Positions 53,130 to 61,747 of a DNA stretch of 64,000 nt are shown piece by piece; within the stretch, counting starts at the first letter, position 1; each line of letters opens with the position of its first letter. The notes under the pieces are model-generated. The model saw nothing but the letters and a program-made list of their open reading frames with translations. It had not been told where the DNA came from and searched no databases. The position numbers and the translations under genes are program-made. The stretch comes from Candidatus Methylacidiphilales bacterium (GTDB lineage: Bacteria; Verrucomicrobiota; Verrucomicrobiia; Methylacidiphilales; CAZTYG01). The stretch lies in assembly GCA_033875315.1 (NCBI GenBank), contig JANRJG010000024.1:1-64000 (forward strand). The letters are read 5' to 3'.

Positions 53130-54170
53130 TTATCCCACTCCAGCAAACCGGGCGGCCTGATAGATCGGATCGATTTCTCGGCCATCCAACAAGGCATCGG
53201 CCAACTGCCGGGCCAGAAGCGGGGCCATCATCGCGCCGCGCGAACCCAACCCGTTCAGGGTCCAGACGAAGGGATGTTCCGGGTGAGGTCCGACCGCCGG
53301 CAGGCGGTCCTGCAAGATCGGACGGATCCCCACCCGGTGATCAAGGATTTCCGGTCGCGGCGGCAAACCGAGCGCACACCAACCGGCCAGGATTTCTTCC
53401 CGGCCTTCGGACGAGGGTCCGGCATCGAATCCGTCCCAGCGATAGGTGGACCCCACCCGGTAAACCCCGTCGCCCAGGGGAATGACAAAATGACCGCGCA
53501 TCCACACGGCCCCTTCCGGTCCTTGGTGGGAGCGAACAGTCAGGATTTCGCCCCTGGCCGCCTTCCAGGGCAAGCGGGTGAACCAGGGATCACCCCCGCT
53601 GTGGCCCGGACATAAAATCAGGTGGTCGTAGCCCTCCCCCCTCCACTTCCACCTCCACCTCAACGCGTGGCGGTCTGTTTCGATTTCCCGGTGATCCACC
53701 ACGCCCCGGACCAGGGGAATCCCGGCCCGCTCCAGCACAGCGGGTAGGCAACCGTAGTCGAACCATCCCCCTCCACGGATGCGCACCCCACCGAAGACCA
53801 GGCGACCACCTTCCGTCTCGGGCAATGTTTCCGTCCACGCGGCATAGGCCGGATCCCGCTTCCGCCTGTCCCATCGCTCCCGTTCTCCTGCATCACGGAA
53901 AAAACGTTCGATCGGCATCGGATGCCAGACCGGACGCCCAAGCCTTGCGGTGATGCCGGAGAATGTTTCCTCCGCGGCGGCCAGGAATCGTGCGGTCCCG
54001 GGAAGAAGGGTCAGACGGATGCCGGTGACCGGATTGACCAAACCCGCCGCTGCGCGTGATGCCGAGGGGCGCAAGGGATCGTCGCCCACCACCACATGGA
54101 CCCCCCTCTGTTGGAGCTCCAGGGCCGTGAGGGTTCCCGCAATGCCCGCGCCAACGACGAGGATGCGCAT
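53130..54170 (-). CDS. FAD-dependent oxidoreductase, DadA/DAO type (346 aa)
   Basis: The N-terminal dinucleotide-binding fold is VVGAGIAGTLTALELQQRGV with an acidic end (VVVGDD). The family FAD motif AAGLVNPVTG and the C-terminal second FAD segment (VWTLNGLGSRGAMMAPLLARQ) match D-amino-acid oxidase/MnmC C-domain-like proteins. It is likely a cytosolic amine or amino-acid oxidase of unknown substrate. It converges with the cyclase gene (42 bases apart) and is followed upstream on the same strand by a small membrane gene. Confidence 0.82.
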   Translation of the reverse strand: MRILVVGAGIAGTLTALELQQRGVHVVVGDDPLRPSASRAAAGLVNPVTGIRLTLLPGTARFLAAAEETFSGITARLGRPVWHPMPIERFFRDAGERERWDRRKRDPAYAAWTETLPETEGGRLVFGGVRIRGGGWFDYGCLPAVLERAGIPLVRGVVDHREIETDRHALRWRWKWRGEGYDHLILCPGHSGGDPWFTRLPWKAARGEILTVRSHQGPEGAVWMRGHFVIPLGDGVYRVGSTYRWDGFDAGPSSEGREEILAGWCALGLPPRPEILDHRVGIRPILQDRLPAVGPHPEHPFVWTLNGLGSRGAMMAPLLARQLADALLDGREIDPIYQAARFAGVG

Positions 54171-54221
54171 GGAGGCGGCAGCGGGTGGAACGGCGCGGGG
54201 CGGTGCCCCGGCCCGGTGGAA

Positions 54222-54431
54222 TCAAACTTCTTCGGAACCTTCCGCAGCGGCGGCAAGGGCCAGGCCGGAGAGCAGAATGACCAGACCGACGGCGGCCAGG
54301 AACCACAGCACGGGCCGGAGGATCGGCACGGTGTTCATGACCACATTCAACCCGGTGAGCGCGGCACAGGTGGCGGCCATGCCCCCGCCCTTGACCGCTA
54401 TGATGTAACCGAGGACTTCCTGTGCTTTCAT
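54222..54431 (-). CDS. Small membrane protein (69 aa)
   Basis: Not recognised. Two hydrophobic segments (about residues 8-28 and 39-62) are separated by a short VMNTVPILRP turn, with an acidic end EGSEEV. The ATG at 54431 puts the start right before the first segment; the upstream extension of 42 codons overlaps the divergent TPR gene's leader and lacks membrane-protein character. Start codons of this gene and the TPR gene are 115 bases apart on opposite strands. Confidence 0.5.
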   Translation of the reverse strand: MKAQEVLGYIIAVKGGGMAATCAALTGLNVVMNTVPILRPVLWFLAAVGLVILLSGLALAAAAEGSEEV

Positions 54432-54546
54432 GGGACGAAAATGCCCCGCCAGTAGCCCTTGGCAAGCGGGAACTGGACCCCGGTCCGGGCCGACGAGATC
54501 CATCTTTCCCGTTGGCAGAAAGAGAGCAACCGCTACCTTGACCCGC

Positions 54547-55020
54547 GTGCTATTCAAGCAACGGTTGAACGCCGCCCTCGGTTACATGAATCTCGACATG
54601 ACCGGAGAGGCCCTGGCCGAGTTGGATTCCCTCCCGCCGGAGGAACTCCACCTCCCGGAGGTCTACGCCGTCCGCACCGCCATCCTGATCCGCCGCCGCG
54701 ATTGGGAAGGGGCGCTCGACCTGGCCCGCAACCTTTGCCGCAGCCATCCCGACCAACCCTCGCCCTTCCTGGATCTGGCCTTTTGCCTGCATGAACTCCG
54801 GCGCACCGAGGAGGCCAAACAAACCCTCCTCGCAGGGCCCCCCATCCTCCGGCAAACCGGCATTTTTTTCTACAACCTGGCCTGCTACGAAGCCCAACTG
54901 GGGAACCTCGGCCCGGCCCGAGATTATCTCAACCAGGCCGTGCGGATGGACGAACGTTACCGGGAAATGGCGCTGGGCGATCCCGATCTGGACCCTCTCA
55001 AAAATCCCCCCCAAGACTGA
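54547..55020 (+). CDS. TPR-repeat protein (157 aa)
   Basis: A small helical protein made of tetratricopeptide-like pairs: [52 protein letters not shown] and [20 protein letters not shown]. Such proteins are protein-interaction scaffolds. The GTG at 54547 is chosen because the repeats begin right after it; an in-frame ATG 117 bases upstream would add a basic, unlike leader. It is followed five bases later by dtd, so the two are co-transcribed. Confidence 0.7.
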   Translation: MLFKQRLNAALGYMNLDMTGEALAELDSLPPEELHLPEVYAVRTAILIRRRDWEGALDLARNLCRSHPDQPSPFLDLAFCLHELRRTEEAKQTLLAGPPILRQTGIFFYNLACYEAQLGNLGPARDYLNQAVRMDERYREMALGDPDLDPLKNPPQD

Positions 55021-55025
55021 TTCCC

Positions 55026-55478
55026 ATGCGTGCGGTCATTCAGCGTGTCCGTTCCGCCGAGGTCCGCGTGGGAGAGGAAGTGACCGGCAAGATCGGCCAT
55101 GGCCTGCTCATTCTGCTGGGAGTCGAAGCCCGCGACCAGAATGGGGATGCCGAATGGACGGCCCAAAAAACCCTCAATCTGCGGATTTTTGAAGATGCTG
55201 AAGGCGTGATGAACCGCTCGGTCCTCGAATCCGGCGGCGGGCTGCTGATCGTCAGCCAGTTCACCCTTCTCGCCAGCACCCGCAAAGGCAACCGCCCCTC
55301 CTACCAGCAGGCCGCCCGGCCGGAAATCGCCGTGCCCCTTTACGAATGGTTCGTCGCCCGTTGCCGGGAATGGAGCGGGCGGGAAGTGGCCACCGGAAGA
55401 TTCGGCGCCGACATGCAGGTCCATCTGGTCAACGACGGCCCGGTCACCATCCTCCTGGATTCCCACCTGAGGGAGTAG
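55026..55478 (+). CDS. dtd: D-aminoacyl-tRNA deacylase (150 aa)
   Basis: Dtd removes D-amino acids and glycine mis-attached to tRNAs. The start [20 protein letters not shown], the catalytic-site SQFTLLAST motif, [13 protein letters not shown], and [20 protein letters not shown] with the conserved cross-subunit NxGPVT element are all present. Length is exactly that of the family. It lies directly after the TPR gene. Confidence 0.95.
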   Translation: MRAVIQRVRSAEVRVGEEVTGKIGHGLLILLGVEARDQNGDAEWTAQKTLNLRIFEDAEGVMNRSVLESGGGLLIVSQFTLLASTRKGNRPSYQQAARPEIAVPLYEWFVARCREWSGREVATGRFGADMQVHLVNDGPVTILLDSHLRE

Positions 55479-55493
55479 GCAACGTGGCGAGTG

Positions 55494-55572
55494 TTGAGTT
55501 TTAAGAATTAACTTTTTAAGCGGGGATATTGATTGCTTCCTTGCTTAAACTTAATACTTACAAACTTAATAC
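55494..55572. repeat. AT-rich TTAAGTTTTAAG-type repeat block
   Basis: The interval between dtd and the convergent L,D-transpeptidase gene is filled by near-tandem AT-rich words (GTTTTAAGAATTAACTTTT; TTAAACTTAATACTTAC; AACTTAATACTTT). They resemble the blocks near 23390-23420 and 24735-24768. They may act as bidirectional transcript ends. Confidence 0.6.
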
Positions 55573-55576
55573 TTTG

Positions 55577-56599
55577 TTAGTCCACGATCTCCACCAGGGT
55601 GCCGACCTCGACCTTGGAGAAAAAGGCCCGTGCTTTTTCATAGGGCATGCGGATGCAGCCGTGCGAAGCGGGATATCCGGGAAGGACGCCGGCGTGGAGG
55701 CCGAAATCGCCGCAACTCAGCCGCATGAAAAACGGCATCGGGGCATCTTCATAGAGGGTCGATTTCCAATCGCGGTATTTGTTGGTCACCACATAAGAGC
55801 CTTTCGGCGTTTGGAAGCCGGGCCGGCCCGTGGAAACGGGTGAAGAGTCCACCGGGTTGCCGTCCCGGTAGAGGGTGGCCCGCTGGCGCCGCAGATCGAC
55901 GCGGACCAGCAGGGACTGGTCGGACGGATCCTTGCCCAGGAGGAGACGGACCACGGCGGTGTGCTGATTGCGCCCGGCCAACCAGATGGCCTCGGTTTTG
56001 TGTCGGCGGGTTTCCGCGCCGGGATCGGCTCCAGCTTCCAAAAGCAAGCGCGCCGCTTCCAACTGTCCGGTGGCGGAAGCCAGCATCAAGGGGGTCACCC
56101 CCTGTTCCCGCCGGAGGTAATAGTCCAACGACCCGTCGCCCACGGCTTGGAGGAAGGCGGGCCCGGCCGGAGTCACCAATGGCTTGTTGGGGTCAGTCCC
56201 GTTTTTCAGCAGTCCGGCCACCACCCCGGTTTGGCGCCGGGCCAGGGCCCAGCCGAGGGCGGTCTGGCCGGAGGGCGGAAGTATCGCGGCACGGGCCGGA
56301 CCCTCCAGGACCCGGTTGCCCCCCTCGCGCACAAGCACCTCCACTGCTTCCGAACGGCCTTCGGCCAGGGCCGCCCCCAGCGCTGTTTCCCCATCCGGAC
56401 CGGCCAGACCCGGATCCACCCCGGAAAGCAGAAGCAAACGCAACCGGTCCACATCACCCTCACGTGCTGCTATGACCAATGCACCGGGATCGGGAACAAT
56501 GTGCCGTTTCTCCAATTCCTGCCGTGCCGCCTCGGGGGCGTCTTTCTGGCAAGCACAGAGCAGCACGGCCGCACAGAGGGCGCTCAGCGGGGCTTTCAT
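55577..56599 (-). CDS. Lipoprotein with ankyrin repeats and L,D-transpeptidase domain (340 aa)
   Basis: A lipoprotein signal with lipobox LCAC (Cys at residue 18) is followed by five or so ankyrin repeats (ALVIAAREGDVDRLRLLLLSG, GETALGAALAEG, TALGWALARRQ, TPLMLASATGQLEAARLLLEA). A YkuD L,D-transpeptidase domain begins LLVRVDLRRQRATLYRDGNP and ends at the active site FGLHAGVLPGYPASHGCIRM, with catalytic His and Cys. It would cross-link peptidoglycan or attach proteins to it from an envelope membrane. The ATG at 56599 supplies the signal; the frame continues upstream without signal-like character. Confidence 0.87.
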   Translation of the reverse strand: MKAPLSALCAAVLLCACQKDAPEAARQELEKRHIVPDPGALVIAAREGDVDRLRLLLLSGVDPGLAGPDGETALGAALAEGRSEAVEVLVREGGNRVLEGPARAAILPPSGQTALGWALARRQTGVVAGLLKNGTDPNKPLVTPAGPAFLQAVGDGSLDYYLRREQGVTPLMLASATGQLEAARLLLEAGADPGAETRRHKTEAIWLAGRNQHTAVVRLLLGKDPSDQSLLVRVDLRRQRATLYRDGNPVDSSPVSTGRPGFQTPKGSYVVTNKYRDWKSTLYEDAPMPFFMRLSCGDFGLHAGVLPGYPASHGCIRMPYEKARAFFSKVEVGTLVEIVD

Positions 56600-56606
56600 G
56601 AAAGAA

Positions 56607-57701
56607 TCATACCACAGCAGCCAAGCCGGGCGCCCGGGTCTCCGGCACCTCTCGCCGGGGCAGCAACCGGTAGGTGGTGCTCCGCTCGGCGGGTTCCCAG
56701 CCCGCGGCCAAAAGCAGCCTGCGGATCTCACCCGGGGTCAGGCATTCCCCGTGTGCCCCACCGGATTCCCGTGTGATCGATTCTTCGTAAAGCGTCCCGC
56801 CAAAATCGTTGCAGCCCCAGTCCAGTGAAGCGACGGCCCGGGCCGGGCCCAGTTTGACCCACGATGTCTGGAGGTTGGGGATGAGATGGTCGAAGTACAC
56901 CCGGGCCAAAGGGTAAAGCCGCTGCGCGCGTTCCATGGATCGTTGTTCAAACCCGGCAAAGTCGCGGGATTCCACCCGGCCGGGCACCATCCGGCTGCCC
57001 AGCCGGTTGCGGTAGGGAATGAAGGCCAGCGGGACCAATTCGGTGAATCCCCCGGTGTCTTCCTGGATTCTTTGCAGGATCGAAAAGTGCTCCCGGATGT
57101 CCTCCCAAGTCTCGATATGGCCATACATGACAGTGGCGGTCGATTTCAAACCCATCCCGTGGGCCGTACGCACGATTTGCTCCCATGTGGCGGCCCCCAG
57201 TTTGTTGCCCGAAAGCTCGCCGCGAACCCGGTCGACCAAGATTTCTGCCGCCGTGCCCGGCATCGTGTCGAGCCCGCTGTCGATCAGTTCGCCCAGCACG
57301 GACTCCAGGTCGCGACCGCTGCTTCGCCGCATGTGTTCAATCTCCATCGGTGAAAAAGCGTGAACATGGATGCCGGGGAAGTGCTCCTTGATGGATCGCA
57401 CCAGAGCGGCGTAGTCCTCCAGCCGCCAACCAGGGTGAATCCCCCCTTGGAGACAAACTTCGGTCACCCAGGGAGTCAGGGAAAGCCGTTCGATCACCTC
57501 CCCGGCCGTGCGGTCATAAGCATCGGCATCAGAGGCCTTTCGTTGGAAGCCACAGAAACTGCAGCCCACCGTGCAGATGTTGGTGAAGTTGGCGTTGCGA
57601 TTGACCACATACGTCACACGGTTCCCGTGCCGCCGGTTGTTCAGGCGGGCTGCTTCCGCTTGCAGCTCGGGCAGGGACAAGTCCCAAGGGTCTTCACGCA
57701 T
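56607..57701 (-). CDS. Radical SAM enzyme of the CofH/MqnC/MqnE group (364 aa)
   Basis: The radical SAM cluster motif is C43-x3-C47-x2-C50 in NICTVGCSFCGF. Conserved group text follows: EVCLQGGIHPGW, HAFSPMEIEHM, GLDTMPGTAAEIL, TATVMYGHIETWEDI, GFTELVPLAFIP, and GCNDFGGTLYEESI. The pattern is closest to CofH (F420 deazaflavin synthase subunit 2) and to menaquinone-futalosine enzymes MqnC/MqnE. No CofG, other F420 genes or mqn genes lie in the window, so the pathway is open. It is seven bases from the L,D-transpeptidase gene on the same strand. Confidence 0.82.
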   Translation of the reverse strand: MREDPWDLSLPELQAEAARLNNRRHGNRVTYVVNRNANFTNICTVGCSFCGFQRKASDADAYDRTAGEVIERLSLTPWVTEVCLQGGIHPGWRLEDYAALVRSIKEHFPGIHVHAFSPMEIEHMRRSSGRDLESVLGELIDSGLDTMPGTAAEILVDRVRGELSGNKLGAATWEQIVRTAHGMGLKSTATVMYGHIETWEDIREHFSILQRIQEDTGGFTELVPLAFIPYRNRLGSRMVPGRVESRDFAGFEQRSMERAQRLYPLARVYFDHLIPNLQTSWVKLGPARAVASLDWGCNDFGGTLYEESITRESGGAHGECLTPGEIRRLLLAAGWEPAERSTTYRLLPRREVPETRAPGLAAVV

Positions 57702-57786
57702 CGGCCCATTTAAGCCGGGTCCACTCCCGGGTCAATCCGCGGCACGCCTTCTTCCCAAGAGAACCCCGATGTCGTAGGATCGCTGG

Positions 57787-58230
57787 ATGAACCGGCACCT
57801 TGCGCGGAAGGGTGGAATCCTCAAATCCCTGCTCTTGTTCCTCGGCGGAGGATTCCTTCTGCTAGGGTTGGCCTTGGCCGGATTGGCCTGGTATGTCAAA
57901 ACCCGTATCGAATCCGGTGGTGGATTACACGCCATGGCCAACCGGATGGCCGCCGAACTACTCACCCAGGCCCGCCCCGCCCTCGAAAAAGCCCTTCCCC
58001 CCGGTGAAGAAAACCGGCTGAACGACATCCTCGATCTCCTGCAACGCCGCGCCCCAGGACTGACAGAGCAACAAAGCCAGTCCTTCGCCCTGGCGGTCGA
58101 AGCCCTGTGCCGCAACCTACAAGATGGTTCCCTTTCCGAATCCGATGCCCGCACCTTCCTTGATGAACTTTCCCGCCTGCTGGCTCCGCCCGCGGACGTT
58201 CTCGATTCGGGAAACCTCGGTTCCAAGTAG
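57787..58230 (+). CDS. Single-span membrane protein (147 aa)
   Basis: Not recognised. A short basic N-terminus, one membrane helix at about residues 13-36 (LLLFLGGGFLLLGLALAGLAW), and a helical extracytoplasmic domain (RMAAELLTQARPALEKALPP and LLQRRAPGLTEQQSQSF). No signal cleavage site is obvious. The next gene starts 76 bases downstream in the same orientation. A role at the envelope is all that can be said. Confidence 0.55.
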   Translation: MNRHLARKGGILKSLLLFLGGGFLLLGLALAGLAWYVKTRIESGGGLHAMANRMAAELLTQARPALEKALPPGEENRLNDILDLLQRRAPGLTEQQSQSFALAVEALCRNLQDGSLSESDARTFLDELSRLLAPPADVLDSGNLGSK

Positions 58231-58306
58231 CGGGACCTGCAAGGGAAACGCTCCGGTTGCAGGGATTTGGGATTGCGCCGCCCCCGGGTACGGCCATTTT
58301 GGACGG

Positions 58307-59143
58307 GTGACCCGGTTCTGCGCCCTCTTCTTCTGTTTTCTGACCCTGCTCCCCGTGATCGGGGTGGCTGCGCCCAACGGAAGACTGCCGGTTCGCCCCG
58401 CGCAGCAAACGGAAAGCACCACCCCAGCCCCGCCAACACCGGCGCCGCTCCCCGCCCCCGCCTCCACCCCGGCCGAACCCACCGAAGGCACCCTCGCCCG
58501 GTGGTTCGGCCACGCCTTCGTCTTCCTCACTTCGCAGTCCGGCGTCCGCATCGCCCTCAACCCGTTCACCGAAGGCACGGTCGATTACAAAATCCCTGAC
58601 AACCTGCCCGCAGAAATTGTCCTCATCAGTTCGGAGTCCTCCGACCACTCGGGCGGACAGCACATCTTCGGCATCCCCCAGATCTTCCGCAGCCTCGCCG
58701 GGGTCGGGGCCAACCGGGCCAACGGCATCCCCTTCCGCGGCATCAACACCTGGCGCGACGCCGAGGGTGGCAAGCGCCTGGGCCGCAACACGGTCTATGT
58801 CATCGAGGTCGACGGGCTCCGCTTCTGCCACCTGGGCACCCTCGGCCACCCCCTCGGTTCCCGCGACGTTTCCGCCATCGGCCAGGTCGATGTGCTCTTC
58901 CTCCCCGTCGGCACCCTCGACCTCAGCCCACGCGAAATCCTCCGCAATGCCGAATTGCTCGGAGCCAAATGGATCGTGCCCATCACTTACAAAACGCCCA
59001 AGAACACCAAGGTCGATCTCCGCCCCCTGGACGCCATCGATTTCACCGCCTTCCCCGTCCGCAAGTTGGATGGAAGCGAATACCGCTTCTCGGCCAAAAC
59101 TCTGCCCTCCCAACCCACCGTGCTGGAATGGCGGGACCCCTGA
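58307..59143 (+). CDS. Secreted metallo-beta-lactamase-fold protein with degenerate metal site (278 aa)
   Basis: A GTG start gives a signal peptide (about residues 1-22), then a Pro/Thr-rich linker, then a UPF0173-like metal-hydrolase fold: WFGHAFVFLTSQSGVRIALN, PFTEGTVDYKIP, and CHLGTLGHPLG, VDVLFLPVG, WIVPITYKTP. The family's THxHxDH metal motif reads SSESSDHSGG, so only the final Asp-His pair remains and both leading His are gone. It is probably not a classical hydrolase. The upstream in-frame extension overlaps the preceding gene and lacks similarity. Confidence 0.65.
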   Translation: MTRFCALFFCFLTLLPVIGVAAPNGRLPVRPAQQTESTTPAPPTPAPLPAPASTPAEPTEGTLARWFGHAFVFLTSQSGVRIALNPFTEGTVDYKIPDNLPAEIVLISSESSDHSGGQHIFGIPQIFRSLAGVGANRANGIPFRGINTWRDAEGGKRLGRNTVYVIEVDGLRFCHLGTLGHPLGSRDVSAIGQVDVLFLPVGTLDLSPREILRNAELLGAKWIVPITYKTPKNTKVDLRPLDAIDFTAFPVRKLDGSEYRFSAKTLPSQPTVLEWRDP

Positions 59144-59188
59144 AGCAACCACCCAAGGATTCCCCCTCCATTTCTTCCCGACTTCTTC

Positions 59189-60511
59189 ATGAAAATCCTC
59201 ATCATCGGCAACGGCGGACGCGAACACACCCTCGGTTGGGCCCTCCACCGCGACCCCCGTGTCACCTCCCTTCATTTCGCCCCGGGCAACGCAGGCACCG
59301 CCTCCCTCGGCTCCAACCTCCCGCTCAACGCTACGGATCTCGACGGCATCGAATCCTGGTGCGGGCGCGAAAAACCCGCCCTCGTCGTCGTCGGCCCGGA
59401 AGCCCCGCTCTGCCTCGGCCTGGTCGACCGGCTCAAACGCCTCGGCGTCCCGGCCTTCGGCCCCACCGCGGACGGCGCACGCCTGGAAGGCAGCAAAACC
59501 TTCACCAAGGACATCCTCGTCGAGGCCGGCATCCCCACCGCCGACAGCGCCCGCTTCACCGACAGCGCCGCCGCCAAAGCCCATTGCCTTGCCCACACCC
59601 AGTGGCCCCTGGTCATCAAGGCTGATGGTTTGGCCGCGGGCAAGGGCGTCATCATCGCCCGCGATGCACAGGAGGCCGTCGCCGCCGTCGCCACCATCAT
59701 GGACGACCGCGCCTTTGGCGACTCAGGCAACGAGGTCCTCATCGAAGAATTTCTCGACGGCGAGGAAGCCTCGATCCACGCCGTCACCGATGGCAGGGAC
59801 TATGTCCTCCTCCCCAGTTCGCAGGACCACAAGCGGGTGGGCGAAGGAGACACCGGTCCCAACACCGGCGGGATGGGGGCCTACGCCCCGGCTCCGGTCG
59901 TCACGCCCGCTCTTCTGGCCGAAGTCGAACGCACCGTCTTCCAGCCACTCTTGAAAACCCTCCGCGCCCGCGGCATCGACTACCGGGGGGTTCTTTACGG
60001 CGGTCTCATGCTCACCTCCCGGGGACCGAAAGTCCTGGAATTCAATGCCCGTTTCGGCGACCCCGAGACCGAGGTCCTTATTCCCCTCCTCGAAACACCT
60101 CTGCTCGATCTGCTCCTGGCCACGGTCGAGGGACGGTTGGGGCAACTCGACCTCCGACTCAAATCCGGTTCCGCCCTGACGGTGGTCCTGTCGGCTCCGG
60201 GCTACCCGGAGAAGCCCCTGACCGGACAGCCCATCACCGGCCTGGACCATCCCCTTCCGCCGGAAGCCGCCGTATTCCACGCCGGCACGATGCTCAAGGA
60301 CGGCCGCATCATCACCTCGGGCGGACGGGTCCTGGCCATCACCGCCACGGCTCCGGACCTGGCCTCCGCCCGCACCCTTGCCTATCAAGTTGTTAATTAT
60401 ATCCACTTCGACGGTGCCCACTTCCGCCGCGACATCGCCCACCGCGCCCTCAAGCCTGCCTCATCATCCTCCCGCCCTTCTTTTTCCTACACCCCGGCCC
60501 CGGCTCCGTAA
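59189..60511 (+). CDS. purD: Phosphoribosylamine-glycine ligase (440 aa)
   Basis: This is the second enzyme of purine synthesis: phosphoribosylamine + glycine + ATP to GAR. It starts MKILIIGNGGREHTLGWAL, continues with VGPEAPLCLGLVDRL, the ATP-grasp region KADGLAAGKGVIIA, FLDGEEASIHAVTDG, PSSQDHKRVGEGDTGPNTGG and the metal-binding LEFNARFGDPETEVLIPLLE. Length is slightly over the usual 420-430 because of a Ser/Pro-rich tail. The gene is followed by the S41-fold gene after only three bases. Confidence 0.95.
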   Translation: MKILIIGNGGREHTLGWALHRDPRVTSLHFAPGNAGTASLGSNLPLNATDLDGIESWCGREKPALVVVGPEAPLCLGLVDRLKRLGVPAFGPTADGARLEGSKTFTKDILVEAGIPTADSARFTDSAAAKAHCLAHTQWPLVIKADGLAAGKGVIIARDAQEAVAAVATIMDDRAFGDSGNEVLIEEFLDGEEASIHAVTDGRDYVLLPSSQDHKRVGEGDTGPNTGGMGAYAPAPVVTPALLAEVERTVFQPLLKTLRARGIDYRGVLYGGLMLTSRGPKVLEFNARFGDPETEVLIPLLETPLLDLLLATVEGRLGQLDLRLKSGSALTVVLSAPGYPEKPLTGQPITGLDHPLPPEAAVFHAGTMLKDGRIITSGGRVLAITATAPDLASARTLAYQVVNYIHFDGAHFRRDIAHRALKPASSSSRPSFSYTPAPAP

Positions 60512-60514
60512 ACC

Positions 60515-61699
60515 ATGTTCCGCCGTATCATCACCCTCACCGGCCTGCTGGCCGCCTTCGCCACCGGCGTCCTGGTCACCCTGAACTGGCCTGGAAGGCC
60601 CGGGCTGGCCACGCCCCCGGCCGCACCAACCGCAACAAACCCGCCGGCGGCTCCGGCCGCTCCCGTGATCCAGGCCGAGGCACCGCCCGCTCCCCTGCCC
60701 GCCCCGGTGGCCGAGGCCAACCTGCACCCCACCGCTGCGGAGTACCCCGAAATCATCGACCTGCTCCGCGCCGGCTACCTGGAATCCCCCGCGCTCGCCG
60801 GGACACCCCTCAACGCCGAAACCCTCCCGGGCGTGTTGGAAAGAGCCCGCGATAAAATCCGTCTTGCGACCAACCCCACCCAGGGAGCCTCCCCCAGCAC
60901 CAAAACCCTCCTCGAAATGCTGCCGGGCGGGGTGGCCTACTGGCGTCCCCGCTCGTTCGACCCCCCGGAAATCGAGCGCCTGGTACGTGAGTGGTCCCTG
61001 TGGAAAAGCGCCAAGCCCAACGGCGTGGTCATCGATCTCCGTTTCTTCACCGATCCCAACAACTTCACCGGGGCCGCCCCCGCCGCCGCCCTCTTCCTCA
61101 GCCCCGGTCACCAACTCTTCACCGTCCAGGGACTCAACCAACCCCAACGCGTCTTCAAATCCGAACGCCAGCCCCTCGACCTGCCCTCCTGGATGCCGAT
61201 CCTCCTTTTGGTCAACCGCGACACCCGTGGGGCGGCGGAAGCCTTCGCCTGGTCCCTCCGCCAAGGGGCCGGAGCCCTGCTCGTCGGCCAGCCCACCGCC
61301 GGTGAGGGCGGACTCTTCCGCGAAACCCGCTTGAAATCCGGGCGCTTCCTGCGCCTCGCCACCGCTCGCGCCCTCACCGCCGATGGCACCGATTTGTTGG
61401 CCTCCCGACTGGCCCCGGACCTGCTGGCCGAAGCGACCCCGGAGAAGGAACGCGAGGCCTTTCTAGCCGCTGCCAAATACGGAACCGCCACCCTTCTGGC
61501 CGAACCCGAGCCCCTGCCCCGTCTCAACCAGGACATCAGCAGCCAGGTCCTGAATGCCGAAGCCGAGAAAAAGAACCAGGTCCCGCTCGCCGATCCGGTG
61601 CTCAAGGCGGCCTGCGACGCCGTGGCGGCCATCCAGATCAAACGGCAGCCGCCCGCCTCAACCTCCCCACTCTCCTCCCCTCCGGCTTCCACCCCCTGA
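60515..61699 (+). CDS. S41-protease-fold protein without catalytic residues (394 aa)
   Basis: A signal or anchor (residues 1-22) is followed by an Ala/Pro-rich linker to about residue 75, then a C-terminal-processing-protease (S41) type core: NGVVIDLRFFTDPNNFTGAA, PILLLVNRDTRGAAEAFAW, GALLVGQPTAGEGG and FLRLATARALTADG. In active S41 enzymes the nucleophile lies in a 'N-x3-(S/T)ASASE' segment and the Lys in 'GKG'; here the segments read RGAAE and GEG, so both residues appear lost. Probably an inactive binder or regulator. No PDZ domain is recognised. It is coupled to purD by a three-base gap. Confidence 0.62.
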   Translation: MFRRIITLTGLLAAFATGVLVTLNWPGRPGLATPPAAPTATNPPAAPAAPVIQAEAPPAPLPAPVAEANLHPTAAEYPEIIDLLRAGYLESPALAGTPLNAETLPGVLERARDKIRLATNPTQGASPSTKTLLEMLPGGVAYWRPRSFDPPEIERLVREWSLWKSAKPNGVVIDLRFFTDPNNFTGAAPAAALFLSPGHQLFTVQGLNQPQRVFKSERQPLDLPSWMPILLLVNRDTRGAAEAFAWSLRQGAGALLVGQPTAGEGGLFRETRLKSGRFLRLATARALTADGTDLLASRLAPDLLAEATPEKEREAFLAAAKYGTATLLAEPEPLPRLNQDISSQVLNAEAEKKNQVPLADPVLKAACDAVAAIQIKRQPPASTSPLSSPPASTP

Positions 61700-61747
61700 T
61701 TCGGGACTTTGCGGGCCATCCAGCCCGTGATAAATTCACCTCTTCCT

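Noticed and set aside
57962-59596. 544-codon open frame on the minus strand opposite the metallo-beta-lactamase-fold gene
   Set aside because: Reads through three genes on the opposite strand, Gly/Glu/Val-rich and featureless.
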